From: Polyodon spathula
Taxonomy: Eukaryota > Chordata > Actinopteri > Acipenseriformes > Polyodontidae
NCBI RefSeq assembly: GCF_017654505.1
Contig: NC_054534.1
Location: 22,363,252 to 22,427,251, forward strand
Direction: 5' to 3'
Length of the DNA stretch: 64,000 nucleotides
The notes under the pieces are model-generated. The model did no database searches and was not told where the DNA came from. It saw nothing but the letters and a program-made list of their open reading frames with translations. The position numbers and the translations under genes are program-made. Shown piece by piece: positions 32,486 to 44,172 of this stretch. Position 1 is the first letter of the stretch; every line of letters begins with the position of its first letter.

Positions 32486-34702
32486 TTCGTGACCCAAATG
32501 CTAAGAATTTAAAGTTTTTTTTTTATTATTTTTTATTATTTTTTACACCTCACGCCTTTTCTGACTTGTAGACACACATTGCAATATGAAAGCGCATACT
32601 ATTGTAGCTACATCCTTTCAACAGACGCCATCAAGTTCCAGGCAGCATCAAGCTCAAGCAACACGTGCATTACGTGTTGATTACTGATCTGCTCGGTAAT
32701 AATTTAAAATATAATTTTAAAAATGAATGCATTTTTTGTTTAAAAAAAAAAGAAAAAAAAAGTTATAAGGAACTATTTTTTCTTAGCTTAGTTTTAGGCG
32801 GAAGGATATTAAAAAATATATATACTTTTTCCCCCTATTTAGTTAGTTAACCCATTTTCTAAGCGTGCTAAAGGCACTTCAGAGTGTGTGATATACTCTT
32901 AATATCACCACGCTCCGGGCGGTTGAAGGCACTCAGCTTCACCTCAAGGCTTGCAGTGCACCGGAGGCATGGTGATATTAGAGTATATCACACACCCTGC
33001 TGTGCCTTTTGCTTACTAATGGTACAGTAGTTCCTCAACAAAATTTGCTTTGAAACTACATATACACTGTCACTTGTCCTGAAAAAAAGTTCTATTTCAC
33101 TGAAGTTGTAGGCAGTAACTAGAGAAGCATGCAATATTGTTTAATATTTAGCTTTTTTTTTTTTTGCATCAGAGGATGTCAGAGGATGTCCTCAAACGAG
33201 CCTCAGTTCTTGTTTTTAAGTTTTCTTTTAAGGGCCCTATATTGAAGTTTAAACGTCAAGACATCATTTTTCTTAAAGGAAAACAGCAATCACTAGTATG
33301 ATATAAATATACCTTGGATTCCAATGATGATGCTTAGAACTATGTGCAGTTATTTTATTCTGTATAGAATAATGGAATACTGAAACCCTGCAGTCATTGT
33401 TATTGCAATTGTTTATTATGTTATACTTTTGAATAGGCACAATAATTGAGATGGTCTTAGGTGGAGGTAGTTGCAGTTCATTTTTGGGGGCATTGGGTAA
33501 ACCTGTGCTCTGCCAAGATAAACCACAGCTGTTTTATTTATTTATTTAATGTTTTTTATAGATAATTTGCGAATCACATACATGGTTATCCTGAGATTGC
33601 CTCTAAAACAAGTGGTTGATGCAAACCAGATAGCATGCCTATCGTGGTCTAGAATAGGTTGATTTCATCCATCCTTAAGTGACTAAAACCTGTGGGTAAA
33701 GTACCGTGGACTCAAACCTGTATAAGAAATTCAATATTTGGAAAATGTACATTACATGCAGTATTCTGTTAATGGCTGCTGATTGTTTAGCACAGTGTAT
33801 TTTATAATAAAACATTGACATTAGGAGGCAGGGGACTGTATATGAATCCATTAAGATTTTTTTTTTAAGCAAATGAATACCCTGTTGTTACAGTAGCTGC
33901 AGTGTTGTTTCAAAGCAAATGCTGTAGGACTGGTGGCCAGAATAAGAAATGTAACTGTTTTACAGTAATTATGGAAAACATTTGTTCTGTGTGGACTGCC
34001 AAAGATTACTGATTGCCTTTTTATTGAATACAACACAGTATATGTTAATACAATTTCCACTTGATGTTGCTGTATAATGGGTTTTATAACCCTTTACAAA
34101 AAGGCCAGTTATACTAGCAGTACGGTTTCAGCTTTGAAGTAAGAAAAGGTAACTGTGTGATCTAAAAGTCTAAGACTACATCAAATACTGCATGGAATTG
34201 TAAGTATAGTAAATATAGTGGATTTGCATGGCAGGCCCTTTTCATCCAATTATTGCAAATTGTTGTTACCTTTAAGCGGATTGTATAAAACAGATAATGT
34301 TTTCTACCAAAGGAAAAAGTCAACTTCTTTCAATAATTGTCACCGTACTTTAGAATCATTGCCTTTTCTTATTGTTTGTCTGTCTTGTTTGTTTTCTATA
34401 TAACTGCTTATCCAAAAGGCGACAAGCTGGAGGAGCTTCTCAGATCCCTGAATAGTAGTAAGCCAATGTACTTGGGACAGACCGGATTGGGCACTACTGA
34501 AGAACTTGGAAAACTGGCGCTGGAGCCAGGGGAGAATTTCTGCATGGGAGGACCCGGCATGATCTTTAGCCGGGAGGTGCTGAAGAGGATGGTGCCTCAC
34601 ATAGGAGAGTGTCTCCGGGGGATGTACACCACGCATGAGGACGTAGAAGTGGGACGATGCGTCCGGAGATTTGGGGGCACCCAGTGTGTCTGGTCATATG
34701 AG
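31171..34702 (+). CDS. CHSY3: CHSY3, chondroitin sulfate synthase 3, exons 1 and 2 (31171-31783, 34419-34702)
   Basis: Type II Golgi membrane glycosyltransferase that extends chondroitin chains by adding glucuronic acid and N-acetylgalactosamine. The ATG at 31171 is in good context (GCCATGG) and starts MAVRSRRPWMSVVLGL, with a signal-anchor helix at residues 9-30. This start matches CHSY3, not CHSY1 (which begins MAARGRR). A stem rich in Ser/Gly/Glu follows and is shorter than the proline-rich stem of human CHSY3. Then the first catalytic (GT31-like) domain: FLYVGVMTAKKYLESRAVAA, VDDSYPPQKKSFMMLKYMHD and the DDD metal-binding motif at residues 198-200. Exon 2 joins in phase (G split across the junction) and reads GDKLEELLRSLNSSKPMYLG to HEDVEVGRCVRRFGG and WSYE. 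Together 299 codons. The large last exon (rest of this domain and the second transferase domain) lies beyond 64000. Confidence 0.95.
32408..32483. repeat. (TA)n microsatellite
   Basis: TA run of about 76 bp in CHSY3 intron 1. Confidence 0.97.
32869..33009. mobile_element. Fold-back MITE with ~40-bp arms
   Basis: The left arm AAAGGCACTTCAGAGTGTGT, then GATATACTCTTAATATCACC, pairs with the right arm GGTGATATTAGAGTATATCA, then CACACCCTGCTGTGCCTTTT, with few mismatches. About 140 bp in total with a ~60-bp GC-richer loop. Confidence 0.8.
34419..34702 (+). CDS. CHSY3: CHSY3 exon 2
   Basis: Acceptor TATCCAAAAG is purine-rich near the AG but follows a T-rich tract, and the phase fits exactly. Donor GTAACG. 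Reads LNSSKPMYLGQTGLGTTEEL, then NFCMGGPGMIFSREVLKRMV and YTTHEDVEVGRCVRRFGGTQ, all strongly conserved in chondroitin synthases. Ends in phase 0 before the expected MQQLF of exon 3. Confidence 0.95.
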
Positions 34703-35639
34703 GTAACGAGCACAAACAAACAGAACATGCTACAGTCTATTTTTAATGCATTTTACATTTATTTTACATTGATACAAGTGGAATAAGTGGAAGACATACA
34801 TTTTGGATATACTTAGTGTTTTGTATTTTCCACTGTAGTACAGCTAAGTTGGCGACTGTGCTATTTACTAAGGTATAAAGCTCCTCACATATATTGTGTG
34901 CATACACTCCTGTAATTCCAATAGGTCAGACACTTTTCATAGTCATAAATCATACATCCCACATCCCAATGCTTGTTTCATAATTTGAAACAATCATTAC
35001 CTATTGCTTATGAAAAAAGCACGCTTAAATAAAGTTAATACAGTTACAAAGAATTCAGATTTGTCTGTATGGTTTTATGGTTGCTAGATTCATAGGAACA
35101 CAGCAGTGATTCCAATTTTTCCATGTGAATCAGAATACATGGACCATGTTTTGACATTTTTAGGAAGCAGATACTTTTTCTTAACATGAAGCACACATTT
35201 TAGAGCTTGACTACTTCCACCCATTCTAAGCAAAAGCTTCCATGTACAAAACCTGCATGTCAGAATTTAATATGTAATTTATAATGTGAAAGCCAAAACG
35301 TGGCACATTACTCAAAAAGCATAATTCACAAAAACCTTTTCCAAACACACAAGATGCAAACTAAAGCAAAGCAGTATTTGGTCTTGGGAGGGAGGGGGCA
35401 TTGCTTAATGTATCTGGTTTCAAAAAGGCACTGTAACCCTGTCTTCATCTTTCATGGTTGCAATATCATCCTCTTCACACAGTTTCTTCTGGCATCAAGC
35501 TGCTTTAATTAGTGTTTTTATTGTTTATTGTCCTTATTTCAGAATTTACACTAGACTACACATTAGCCAAAAACTGATAATAACACTTATCTGCAGTTTA
35601 AGAAAACAAAATATCCAGTTTTCCAAGTTTCTAAATTAT

Positions 35640-35744
35640 TGAAGATGGATTATTTGTTTAAGGGATCAAAATATAGTAACTAAAATCTGGCACCTCTTAG
35701 AATATTATATCGATGAAAGGGTTTATAAATAATGTGGTGTAGCA
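35640..35744 (+). repeat. Dispersed ~100-bp repeat, copy A
   Basis: Text from TTGAAGATGGATTATTTG through ATCTGGCACCTCTTAGAATA and GATGAAAGG is closely repeated at 40444-40550. Family unknown. Confidence 0.6.
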
Positions 35745-36200
35745 TCTTGGCCAAGGCTGGTCTGCACTCTTTAAACAGTGGACCCAGACACAGAAACTGT
35801 AGTTTACAGCTTTCTTGCACTTTTATTCACACAGATCACAAACAAATAAACAAAACAAAACAAAAGCCTAACTGCACCAAGGAGGGCTAACTAAACTTTT
35901 ACAAATTCCTAACTATAAGCTGTTTACCAGGAACCAAAACACTTGTAGGCAATGCAAAGATTGCATTCCCTGAATTTACCTTTTTCAGGTCTGCTCACAC
36001 ATGTTTCACACAGGTTACACCCAGGTTACATCCAGATTACACCTGGGCTTTATACAGGGCTTCCCACAGATAGCCTTTCCACAGACCCTAGGTAAACATT
36101 TCAGACCTGTTTAAATACCTGCCTGTGTAATTACAGGCTGGTGTCTATAATTAAACTAGTACCAGGTGATTCTCAAAGCCCCAAGGTATTCTGGAGGATG
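35745..36200 (-). mobile_element. LTR-like repeat
   Basis: On the minus strand a TATAAAGCCC box (36045-36054) is followed about 220 bp later by an AATAAAAG polyadenylation signal (35820-35827), the arrangement of a solo LTR. No internal retroviral genes flank it. Ends are not defined, so classification is tentative. Confidence 0.35.
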
Positions 36201-36219
36201 TAGTCCTACTTGGACTACA
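36199..36219. repeat. Short perfect hairpin
   Basis: TGTAGTCC and GGACTACA flank a 5-nt loop, at the junction between the LTR-like repeat and LINE copy 2. Confidence 0.7.
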
Positions 36220-37485
36220 TAAGAACATAAGAACATAAGAAAGTTTACAAACGAGAGGAGGCCATTTGGCCCATCTTGCTCGTTTGGTTGTTAGTAGCTT
36301 ATTGATCCCAAAATCTCATCAAGCAGCTTCTTGAAGGATCCCAGGGTGTCAGCTTCAACAAGATTACTGGGGAGTTGATTCCAGACCCTCACAATTCTCT
36401 GTGTAAAAAAGTGTCTCCTATTTTCTGTTCTGAATGCCCCTTTTTCTAAACTCCATTTCAGGCTGAAAAAGTCCCTTGGGTCGACACTGTCAATACCTTT
36501 TAGAATTTTGAATGCTTGAATTAGGTCGCCACGTAGTCTTCTTTGTTCAAGACTGAACAGATTCAATTCTTTTAGCCTGTCTGCATATGACATGCCTTCT
36601 AAGCCCGGAATAATTCTGGTCGCTCTTCTTTGCACTCTTTCTAGAGCAGCAATATCTTTTTTATAGCGAGGTGACCAGAACTGAACACAATATTCAAGAT
36701 GAGGTCTTACTAGTGCATTGTACAGTTTTAACATTACTTCCCTTGATTTAAATTCAACACTCTTCACAATGTATCCGAGCATCTTGTTAGCCTTTTTTAT
36801 AGCTTCCCCACATTGTCTAGATGAAGACATTTCTGAGTCAACAAAAACTCCTAGGTCTTTTTCATAGATTCCTTCTCCAATTTCAATATCTCCCATATGA
36901 TATTTATAATGTACATTTTTATTTCCTGCGTGCAGTACCTTACACTTTTCTCTATTAAATGTCATGTGTCTGCCCAGTTCTGAATCTTGTCTAGATCATT
37001 TTGAATGACCTTTGCTGCTGCAACAGTGTTTGCCACTCCTCCTACTTTTGTGTCGTCTGCAAATTTAACAAGTTTGCTTACTATACCAGAATCTAAATCA
37101 TTAATGTAGATTAGGAATAGCAGAGGACCTAATACTGATCCCTGTGGTACACCGCTGGTTACCACACTCCATTCTGAGGTTTTTCCTCTAATCAGTACTT
37201 TCTGTTTTCTACATGTTAACCACTCCCTAATCCATGTACATGTGTTTCCTTGAATCCCAACTGCGTTCAGTTTGAGAATTAATCTTTTGTGCGGGACTTT
37301 GTCAAAAGCTTTCTGGAAATCTAAATAAACCATGTCATATGCTTTGCAATTATCCATTATGGATGTTGCATCCTCAAAAAAATCAAGCAAGTTAGTTAGG
37401 CACGATCTCCCTTTCCTAAAACCATGTTGACTGTCTCCCAGTACCCTGTTACCATATAGGTAATTTTCCATTTTGGATCTTATAT
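36218..37485 (-). mobile_element. CR1-like LINE copy 2, 5'-truncated
   Basis: Minus-strand copy of the family at 16304-19258. The 3' tail of CTTATGTT units lies at 36218-36240 and homology ends near 37485 in the reverse transcriptase (RSKMENYLYG), so most of ORF2 is absent. FADD is intact. Two deletions distinguish it: 7 nt at about 36961-36967 between ATG direct repeats, which shifts the frame, and 27 nt at about 36457 removing nine residues (after FFSLK) between AAA microhomologies. Reading frames 36962-37483 and 36291-36965 are the two halves. Confidence 0.93.
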
Positions 37486-37609
37486 ACATGTTTCCCCCTA
37501 CTCTGCAACAGTAAGCATAATATTTAGTTTGACATGTAGCTTGTGATATCGTGGATGTTTTTGTAAACAAAAAAGGGGTACATATTCAGCTCAGGGGTTG
37601 CTTTAGTAC

Positions 37610-38170
37610 TGTCCACAGTATGCCTTTAAACCTTATTGGTTGCCAGATTTAAAGTGTTAAATACAGTTAACGTCTACACTACGCAGTCTGGAGTCCGATA
37701 AATTAAATTGCATCAGGTAGTGCGGTTTGTTAGAAGTGTGGCTTCTGTAATACCGAACTACATTTTTGTCTCCTCCAATATGTTTTGGCACATGGACATT
37801 ACAGATACAGTACTCAGAACAAGTGCCTGAAGGAGCTGAGTATGGCTATCAATACTGCTGTACTGTATTGATTTCTGAGGCTTATTGTAAAATGGTGGAT
37901 CATGGAGCGACGTGATCATATGCCAAAATCAAAGCACATTGATATCTGGAGTGATTAAATCGGTCAAGGAGAACTTAAGAGTTCAAAATGAAACTCACAC
38001 ACATTATGATAAAATGTACCTTGTGTTTTTAAGAAACAAAGCCATGACGTTCATGCTATGTCTTCCGTGGGCACAGGATCCATATTTGCCGGGTTGTAAA
38101 CATAAAATAGAGTGCATGGTGGGATAGTCATATTAAGTCCCACAGTCCACTGTGCTGCTGGGAGCTGTAA
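37610..38170. mobile_element. Non-autonomous DNA element fragment related to 53545-54512
   Basis: Shares GCATCAGGTAGTGC, AGAAGTGTGG, TGTAATACCGAACT and CTCCAATAT blocks with 53640-53755 in the same order, and GGGATA plus GGAGCTGTAAC-like text near its end with 54318-54370. Confidence 0.55.
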
Positions 38171-39028
38171 CCAGGTCAGCCTTTTCTGATTTACTTCAGA
38201 GGCTAAATTGAACTCTTATTACTGCACCGTAAGGTTGCTGTGTCGGTAATTGCTTTGTTGTTGAAACATCTGCTTGCTGTTTGTGTAATGTGTTTTTGAA
38301 ATCCCATACAAATATAAAACTTCAAAAAGCAAGTCTTAAAAAACCTCTGGGGAAAAAACAATGAGAAACAGAGGAACCTTATCAAGGAAAAAGCTTGAAT
38401 AGGCCTGTATGTAGCTTGTTCTTTAAACAGTACATTGTTTTGTGCTTTTTTTTATAAAGAATATTGTAAATATACAAATTATTTTGGTTTTTTTTTATGT
38501 TTCTATTTTCTTATGTTTATGTTGTAATGATTTGCTAAACCTTAAAAATGCAGTAAATTGCTTTCATGCACCAGAGCACTTCATCTGCATAATGAAAACA
38601 AATACCACTACTAGCCACATTAAAGTGTTACAGCACCCCTGCAGTGTTTGCAAGAAACCCATTACTTTACATTTGCTGTACCCTGTGCTGACCATATTAC
38701 ACAATGTTTCTTTTCTGTATATTTCCAATAGTTTAAATATTTTTTCTATTCGCCCATCACTTTGTTTTCAACTTCTACTCAATAGCGTTAGTCAGAGGAA
38801 AGAGATTTTTTCTTCTTCTATGGATTGCAATTCCAGTTCATGCTCCCCCCCTGCAACAGTGCTGCTGCTGTGATTGAAATGAGTGACATATTGTGATAAC
38901 AGAAAACCAGCATTGTTCCAGGAGGGAGTGTGATCTGGATACACTGCGATCTATAGAAGACTTTTTGTTTTCTACTGTTGAACACTCTTGAGTACATTTT
39001 GAGAAATATATTGCCATCATGTGTGATT

Positions 39029-39738
39029 ACACTATGTAACACAATTTTTGTTCCTGGGTAGTAAATGTTATTTCCTAATTGCTTATGCCTCAAAAGTATA
39101 GAAAATGGCTATTATTCCCCACAAACTTTGCGTTTGTGACCAGGACAGTGATATTTCAAAATATCACTATTTCCAATGAGAAAACGGGCGCTTTTGTGTC
39201 TTTTCGTTCACATAAAGTCAGAAAAAAACAACATATGAATCCAAATTAACATGTATTTATACTAAACTAATACAAAAATGACTACAAAAGATTTAGAAGT
39301 GAGTAGTTTTTCGAGATTTACAATTATACTGTAAATACAGTATAATCGTAAATCTCGAAAAACTACTCACTTCTAAATCTTTTGTAGTCATTTTTGTGAG
39401 TAGTTTTTCGAGATTTACGGTTATACTTTAAATTTACAGTATAATCGTAAATCTCGAAAAACTACTCACTTCTAAATCTTTTGTAGTCATTTTTGTATTA
39501 CTTTAGTATAAATACATGTTAATTTGGATTCATATGTTGTTTTTTCTGACTTTATTTGAATGAAAAGACACAAAAGCGCCGGTTTTTTCATTGGAAATAG
39601 TGATATTTTGAAATTTACTTGTCCTGGTCACAAAAGCAAAGTCTGTGGGGAATAATAGCCATTTTCTATACTTTTGAGGCATAAGCAATTAGGAAATAAC
39701 ACTTACTACCCAGGAACAAAAATTGTGTTACATAGTGT
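39029..39738. mobile_element. 710-bp near-perfect palindromic (fold-back) element
   Basis: The left arm starts ACACTATGTAACACAATTTT, then GTTCCTGGGTAG, and its reverse complement ends the element. The arms are about 310 bp each and differ at only a few positions. The centre holds extra, shorter inverted copies of ACTACTCACTTCTAAATC and of TTTTTCGAGATTTAC, so several alternative cruciforms are possible. No coding sequence. A single-arm copy is at 7744-8070. Confidence 0.88.
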
Positions 39739-40443
39739 TATAAACAGACATGTCATGGTTTACTAAAGATATATGATTTTCAGGCATTTTTTTTAAAACT
39801 GAAAACAAAATGTTTACTTAACAAACAAAGATTTTTTTTTCTGACGAATGATGACTAGACCCTCACAAAAAAGGATATTTTGTTGTGAGGCTAATTCCTT
39901 TTTTGAGATCAAACACCTACCTGCAACGACTGTACTGAGCATGCTCAGAACCAAATTTTAAATCTATGAACTCAGGAACAGATTAATATTTCTTCACCAA
40001 ACCAGAAAAAGGCACAATGCTGGGCCAGTCCCCTTGTATCCTACAATTGTCAAACAAAAATTACAAACCATTTTGGAGTTTGAGACTGACAAAAAAACAG
40101 ATTTTTAATTTGTTTTCATGCTCTGGATCTGGGAATCTGCATATCCAAGCACAACGAAATGGCCCACATCAAGAGATCTAACCAAAGGGACCACACCTCC
40201 AAATTTCCGTGTAAATCCATTGAATAAAAAAAGGTTAAACTAACTGATAATACTTTACAATTGACTGAAACTGAAATGTTTCCACTTCAACTGGCACATG
40301 AAGTCTGGATGCATTGTGCTTTAGTGTAGAGAAAACGAAAGATTCAGTTTTCCAGCAAGACCAATTAAATGATTGGCGCTTTCCATTATTATTCCAAACC
40401 AGAAAGGGGCTGCATTGTCAACACTGATACCCAAGTGTCTAAA

Positions 40444-40550
40444 TTGTTGAAGACGGATTATTTAAGGGATCAAAATAACTGAAATCTGGCATCTCTTAGA
40501 GTATGATATAGATGAAAGGTTGTATCAGTGTGTAATGGTGTAACGAGTAC
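40444..40550 (+). repeat. Dispersed ~100-bp repeat, copy B
   Basis: Matches 35640-35744 through GAAATCTGGCATCTCTTAGA and GATGAAAGG with several substitutions. Confidence 0.6.
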
Positions 40551-41879
40551 TGAAAAATTGAGCATGCTGTATTGCTGTATGGATTTAGCAAGTTAGTCAC
40601 TACAAAGAGTTGAGTAAGGCTAAACCTTTTCATATGTGCTGCAAAACAAGCCTGTATCCCTTTTGTGTTTTTATTCCCAGCCGACCACAAGCTTAGAAAC
40701 GTACAACTAGGTTTGTAGTGTCGGTAGTAATTGCTTCTGTGTGTAATGTTTTATATTTTTAGTCACAGAAATCAGGACAAATAAGTGTCAGTTCTCTTGC
40801 AACTCTGTCTTTATTAACCTTGTGGAACCAACTAAATGGCAATGTGCAGAAACAGCATTGCGTATGTAAAATATGTTTAATCAATCCATCTTTGTAGTGA
40901 AATGGTGATGTGTAGTTTTGCCAGAAAAGTGATCACAAGATAGCATGCTTGCTACATGGCATGTAGTACAGTTTATTCAAACCATTGCAATTATACTGCA
41001 TTTCTTCTTATCCCCATAAGATACACAAGGAATTGAGCGGTTGTGCAGACGGTTTCTTCTTAAGATACATTTGAGAGTGGCTCAGGTATCACGAGGAAAC
41101 TGACAGTTTGGATAACCAGATCCAACCTTTCAATACATTTTAAATCCTGTCTCATGCACCTAATTGCAAAAAAAAAAAAAAAAAAAATTGGCATCATTTT
41201 TATTTGTGATACACATATGTCCCTGGTACCTTAATTGGCTAAATACATTACCACACGTACTGTGACATTTTTGCATTTTTAAGACTGAAAATCTCTTTTC
41301 CCACAGTTGTCTGCAATTATGTTGTAATGGAAGCCTCACCTAATAAAAGCCATTTTAGGGTTACCTTTTGTTCGTTGTAACTGCATAAACCCTTTCAGAT
41401 CAGGATATTCCTCCTCAAACCAGGGATGCTAGGCACTACATAGACTATTTATTTCCAGGAGCGGAGGAGGGAGTAGTGTTTCAGTGTGTGTTCTGGACAA
41501 ATCAGTTAAGGCAATGATGGGGAATGGAATTGTGGTTGTTCGCATTTGTGATTTTTAGTTCTTGTCCTGTGTAGTAGTCTTTCGACTAAGCACTGTATAT
41601 TGATATTTTCTAGACAACACACCATACTTATTCAAGAAAGAAACGAAAGTACAGTCCTGCACATTTAAACATTATTATATACTTTTAAAAGAACAATATG
41701 ATTGAGTACAAAGTACAAAAAAAACATTACTGAAACAGTTTCACAGTGTATAGTAGCAGGCTACCTCACTCTCAAAATAAAAATAAAAAAAGACAGCAAA
41801 AAAAGTACAGTATGCTAGAAAAGCAACACTACAGCACATACCCTGTGTTTTAATGTCCTTGGTTATTTTTTTTTTTGTG

Positions 41880-43239
41880 TCAGTGACGACATTCTCTTTG
41901 ATGAAGCATTGTGCTGCAAATTTCACAGTAGAAAAATAGTTCCATTAGAAGAGTCTGGCTGGGATTTTGCCCACAATAAACACTTTCCCAGCATTTCCTC
42001 TGCCTCTCCATGAGTTGGTATTGGAGTATGACATTGAACAATATCTTCGTCATTGGAGTCGTCATTATTGTCTACTGATGCCTGCGTAAAATAATTCACA
42101 ATTTCTTCTTCAGTAAGTGTCATCTATATTGTCATCATACCTTATCCATTCATCAAGTTCAGTCGCATCAACATCATTTCCCACTAGAACTCTTGAGGTG
42201 GATCTCTGTCATCATAATCATCGTCATCATCATCCTAATTCTCTGTAGTGGGTGCACTTAATATGTTCTTCCACACATTTGCCATGCCTGTGGCTTTCAC
42301 TTCAGTCCATGCTGAAGCACAAGTGTAGACTGCATGACTTAAGGTAACACTTTTAAGTACACTTTGCAGTGATATTATTTCTGTTGCACTGCTGTCTGGG
42401 GTGGGCTCTGATCCATTCCAAACATGGTGCAGGAATGTGCATCTGTAGAGAATTTTCAAAGCCTGTCGGACCCCCTGGTCCATCGGCTGAATTTTGCTGC
42501 TGTGTTCGGGGGAAGAAACAGGCAGTGAATCTTCCCATCCTGTGACTGAAGCTCCTTGCGATGTACCGGGTAGTTATCTATCAGCAGCACAGCATTCTTT
42601 TCAAGTTAAGTGAGTTTGTATAAACTCGTACTGCACACACAAAATCGTTGTGAAACCAGTCCTTAAACATTTCTTTATTCTTTATTCGTCCACCCACTTT
42701 TTTGGGCTGCATACCTCTCCGGCAGGTTGTGCATGATCATGTGTTTAAAACATCTAGGTCAGTGGTGCTCAACTTGGTCCTGGAGGGCCAGTGTCTCTGC
42801 AGGTTTTTATTCCATTTGCACCCTAAAGCACTTTATTGAACCTTACTAGAAGCTTAATTGGTCCAATTAACTAATTTATGGTATGTTAGAACAAAAACCA
42901 GGAGGGACACCGGCCCTCCATGACCTGAGTGCACCACTGCTCTAGGTGATTTTTATTTGTCTATCTATATCAGAGGCAGTCAATGTGTTCCAGCAGCATG
43001 GGCACACGCCAGCAAAGTAACATGTTCCTTGCACTTTTTGTACCCCATGGCATGCTTTTCATTTTGCAAGTGTTTTGCTCCGCAAAGTTTTGCAGTACAG
43101 TCCAGTTTCATCTGCATTATACACTTCCATAACTGTTCTTCCATAACTTTTAAGTTTTTCACAGAAATAATCAATTCCTGACGTGTCAGCAGACAGTTGC
43201 TCACCTTCGTTGTCTAGCTCCCTAATACCGTGATGTTCT
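41880..43239 (-). pseudogene. Tigger/pogo-like DNA transposase, fossil
   Basis: Minus-strand remnants in the order of a pogo-type (TIGD/JRK-related) DDE transposase. These are a KKCKEHVTLLACAHAAGTH block (42983-43040), KNAVLLIDNYPVHRKELQ with the second catalytic aspartate (about 42540-42600), QDGKIHCLF, the signature MDQGVRQALKILYR (42442-42483), and an acidic C-terminal tail starting TLTEEEIVNYF. Frameshifts and stops separate the blocks, and a 180-bp MITE is inserted in it at 42760. The CENP-B-type DNA-binding region is not visible, being cut off by the element beginning at 43240. Confidence 0.85.
42760..42939. mobile_element. hAT-like MITE nested in the Tigger fossil
   Basis: Terminal inverted repeats CAGTGGTGCTCAACTTGGTC and (reverse complement of the right end) CAGTGGTGCACTCAGGTCAT. 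Flanks are ATCTAGGT (42752-42759) and CTCTAGGT (42940-42947), an 8-bp duplication with one mismatch, as made by hAT transposases. No coding capacity. Confidence 0.85.
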
Positions 43240-43828
43240 TTAACCCTTTACCGTCTTATATCAGACCAGGTCCGACATCATCAAAAAGACGTAAAGCGCT
43301 GGTCTCTAGTCGTTTTATTATCCGGAAAAAGCTGAGAAAATCTTTGAATGGCCTAGTGAGACAGATGGAAGCTAAATGAAGTTAAAAAAAAAATAACACG
43401 GACAAATAACAAAAGAGATAACTGCTTCCGCATACAGCACTCAAAGAATATCACAGACATTTGCAGAGCTTTGAGATGTCATAGTAATACAATAATGACT
43501 TGGATCACATTATTGAGGAATTTGGTGATAAAACTAGTGATCAGGAGAGGATTTATCAGTATGCACATCTATAAAGAGGTATGTGAAAAATACAGCGAAC
43601 AAGGGGTGGGGCTTAGCTGGAGATGCAGTACTGAATGTATCTTTGCGATTCAGTGCCTTTTAAACCTGTTTTACTCTGAAAAAAAAAAACATATTTTAAA
43701 CAGCACATGTAAAATGTGGCACAAGATGGGGCTATTAACTGTGGCTTGAACAGCCAGCAAGGTGGCAACCAGGACAACATAACCCTAAACAGCTCTGGTC
43801 TCGGGCATCTGATCCACAAACACGAAAA

Positions 43829-43905
<77 letters not shown>

Positions 43906-44172
43906 ATAAGTACTTTCCTTTTTGATGTTGTGATTTATTAAAGATTTTGTGTGAAAATATTTGTTTACTGCATGAGGTAGGTCTGTTATACAGCGCAGCA
44001 GCAACATTGCAAAACACTCACATTCAAGGCTAATATGGTCATCTACCGGAAATACACAAAAATGACCTTGTTTTAAAGTCCTCTTTCCTATGACAGTGCC
44101 TGAGTAAAAACAGTTTAAAGAGCCAGGTCACCGGTGGGAATATTTAACATTGGGTGGACCCTAAAGAGTTAA
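43240..44172. mobile_element. piggyBac-like non-autonomous element
   Basis: Starts TTAACCCTTTACCGTC (43240) and ends with GGACCCTAAAGAGTTAA (44156-44172), inverted termini next to TTAA. Positions 43420-43680 closely match 8620-8880. Contains an (AT)n tract at 43833-43901. No transposase. Confidence 0.55.
43833..43901. repeat. (AT)n microsatellite
   Basis: AT run of about 69 bp within the piggyBac-like element. Confidence 0.97.

Larger units (their letters stand above)
31784..34418. other. CHSY3 intron 1
   Basis: 2.6 kb, AT-rich, with an (AT)n tract and a fold-back MITE at 32869-33009. No coding sequence. Confidence 0.75.

Noticed and set aside
38442..38873. 143-codon open frame in CHSY3 intron 2
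   Set aside because: AT-rich chance frame with no domain and no splice context.
42181..42239. CAT-rich stretch resembling a short repeat array
   Set aside because: Encodes the acidic tail of the Tigger fossil on the minus strand; not a CRISPR or independent satellite.
43613..44017. 134-codon open frame rich in YIYIYI
   Set aside because: Created by an (AT)n microsatellite. The same applies to similar frames near 15600, 20100, 21250, 29900 and 45500.
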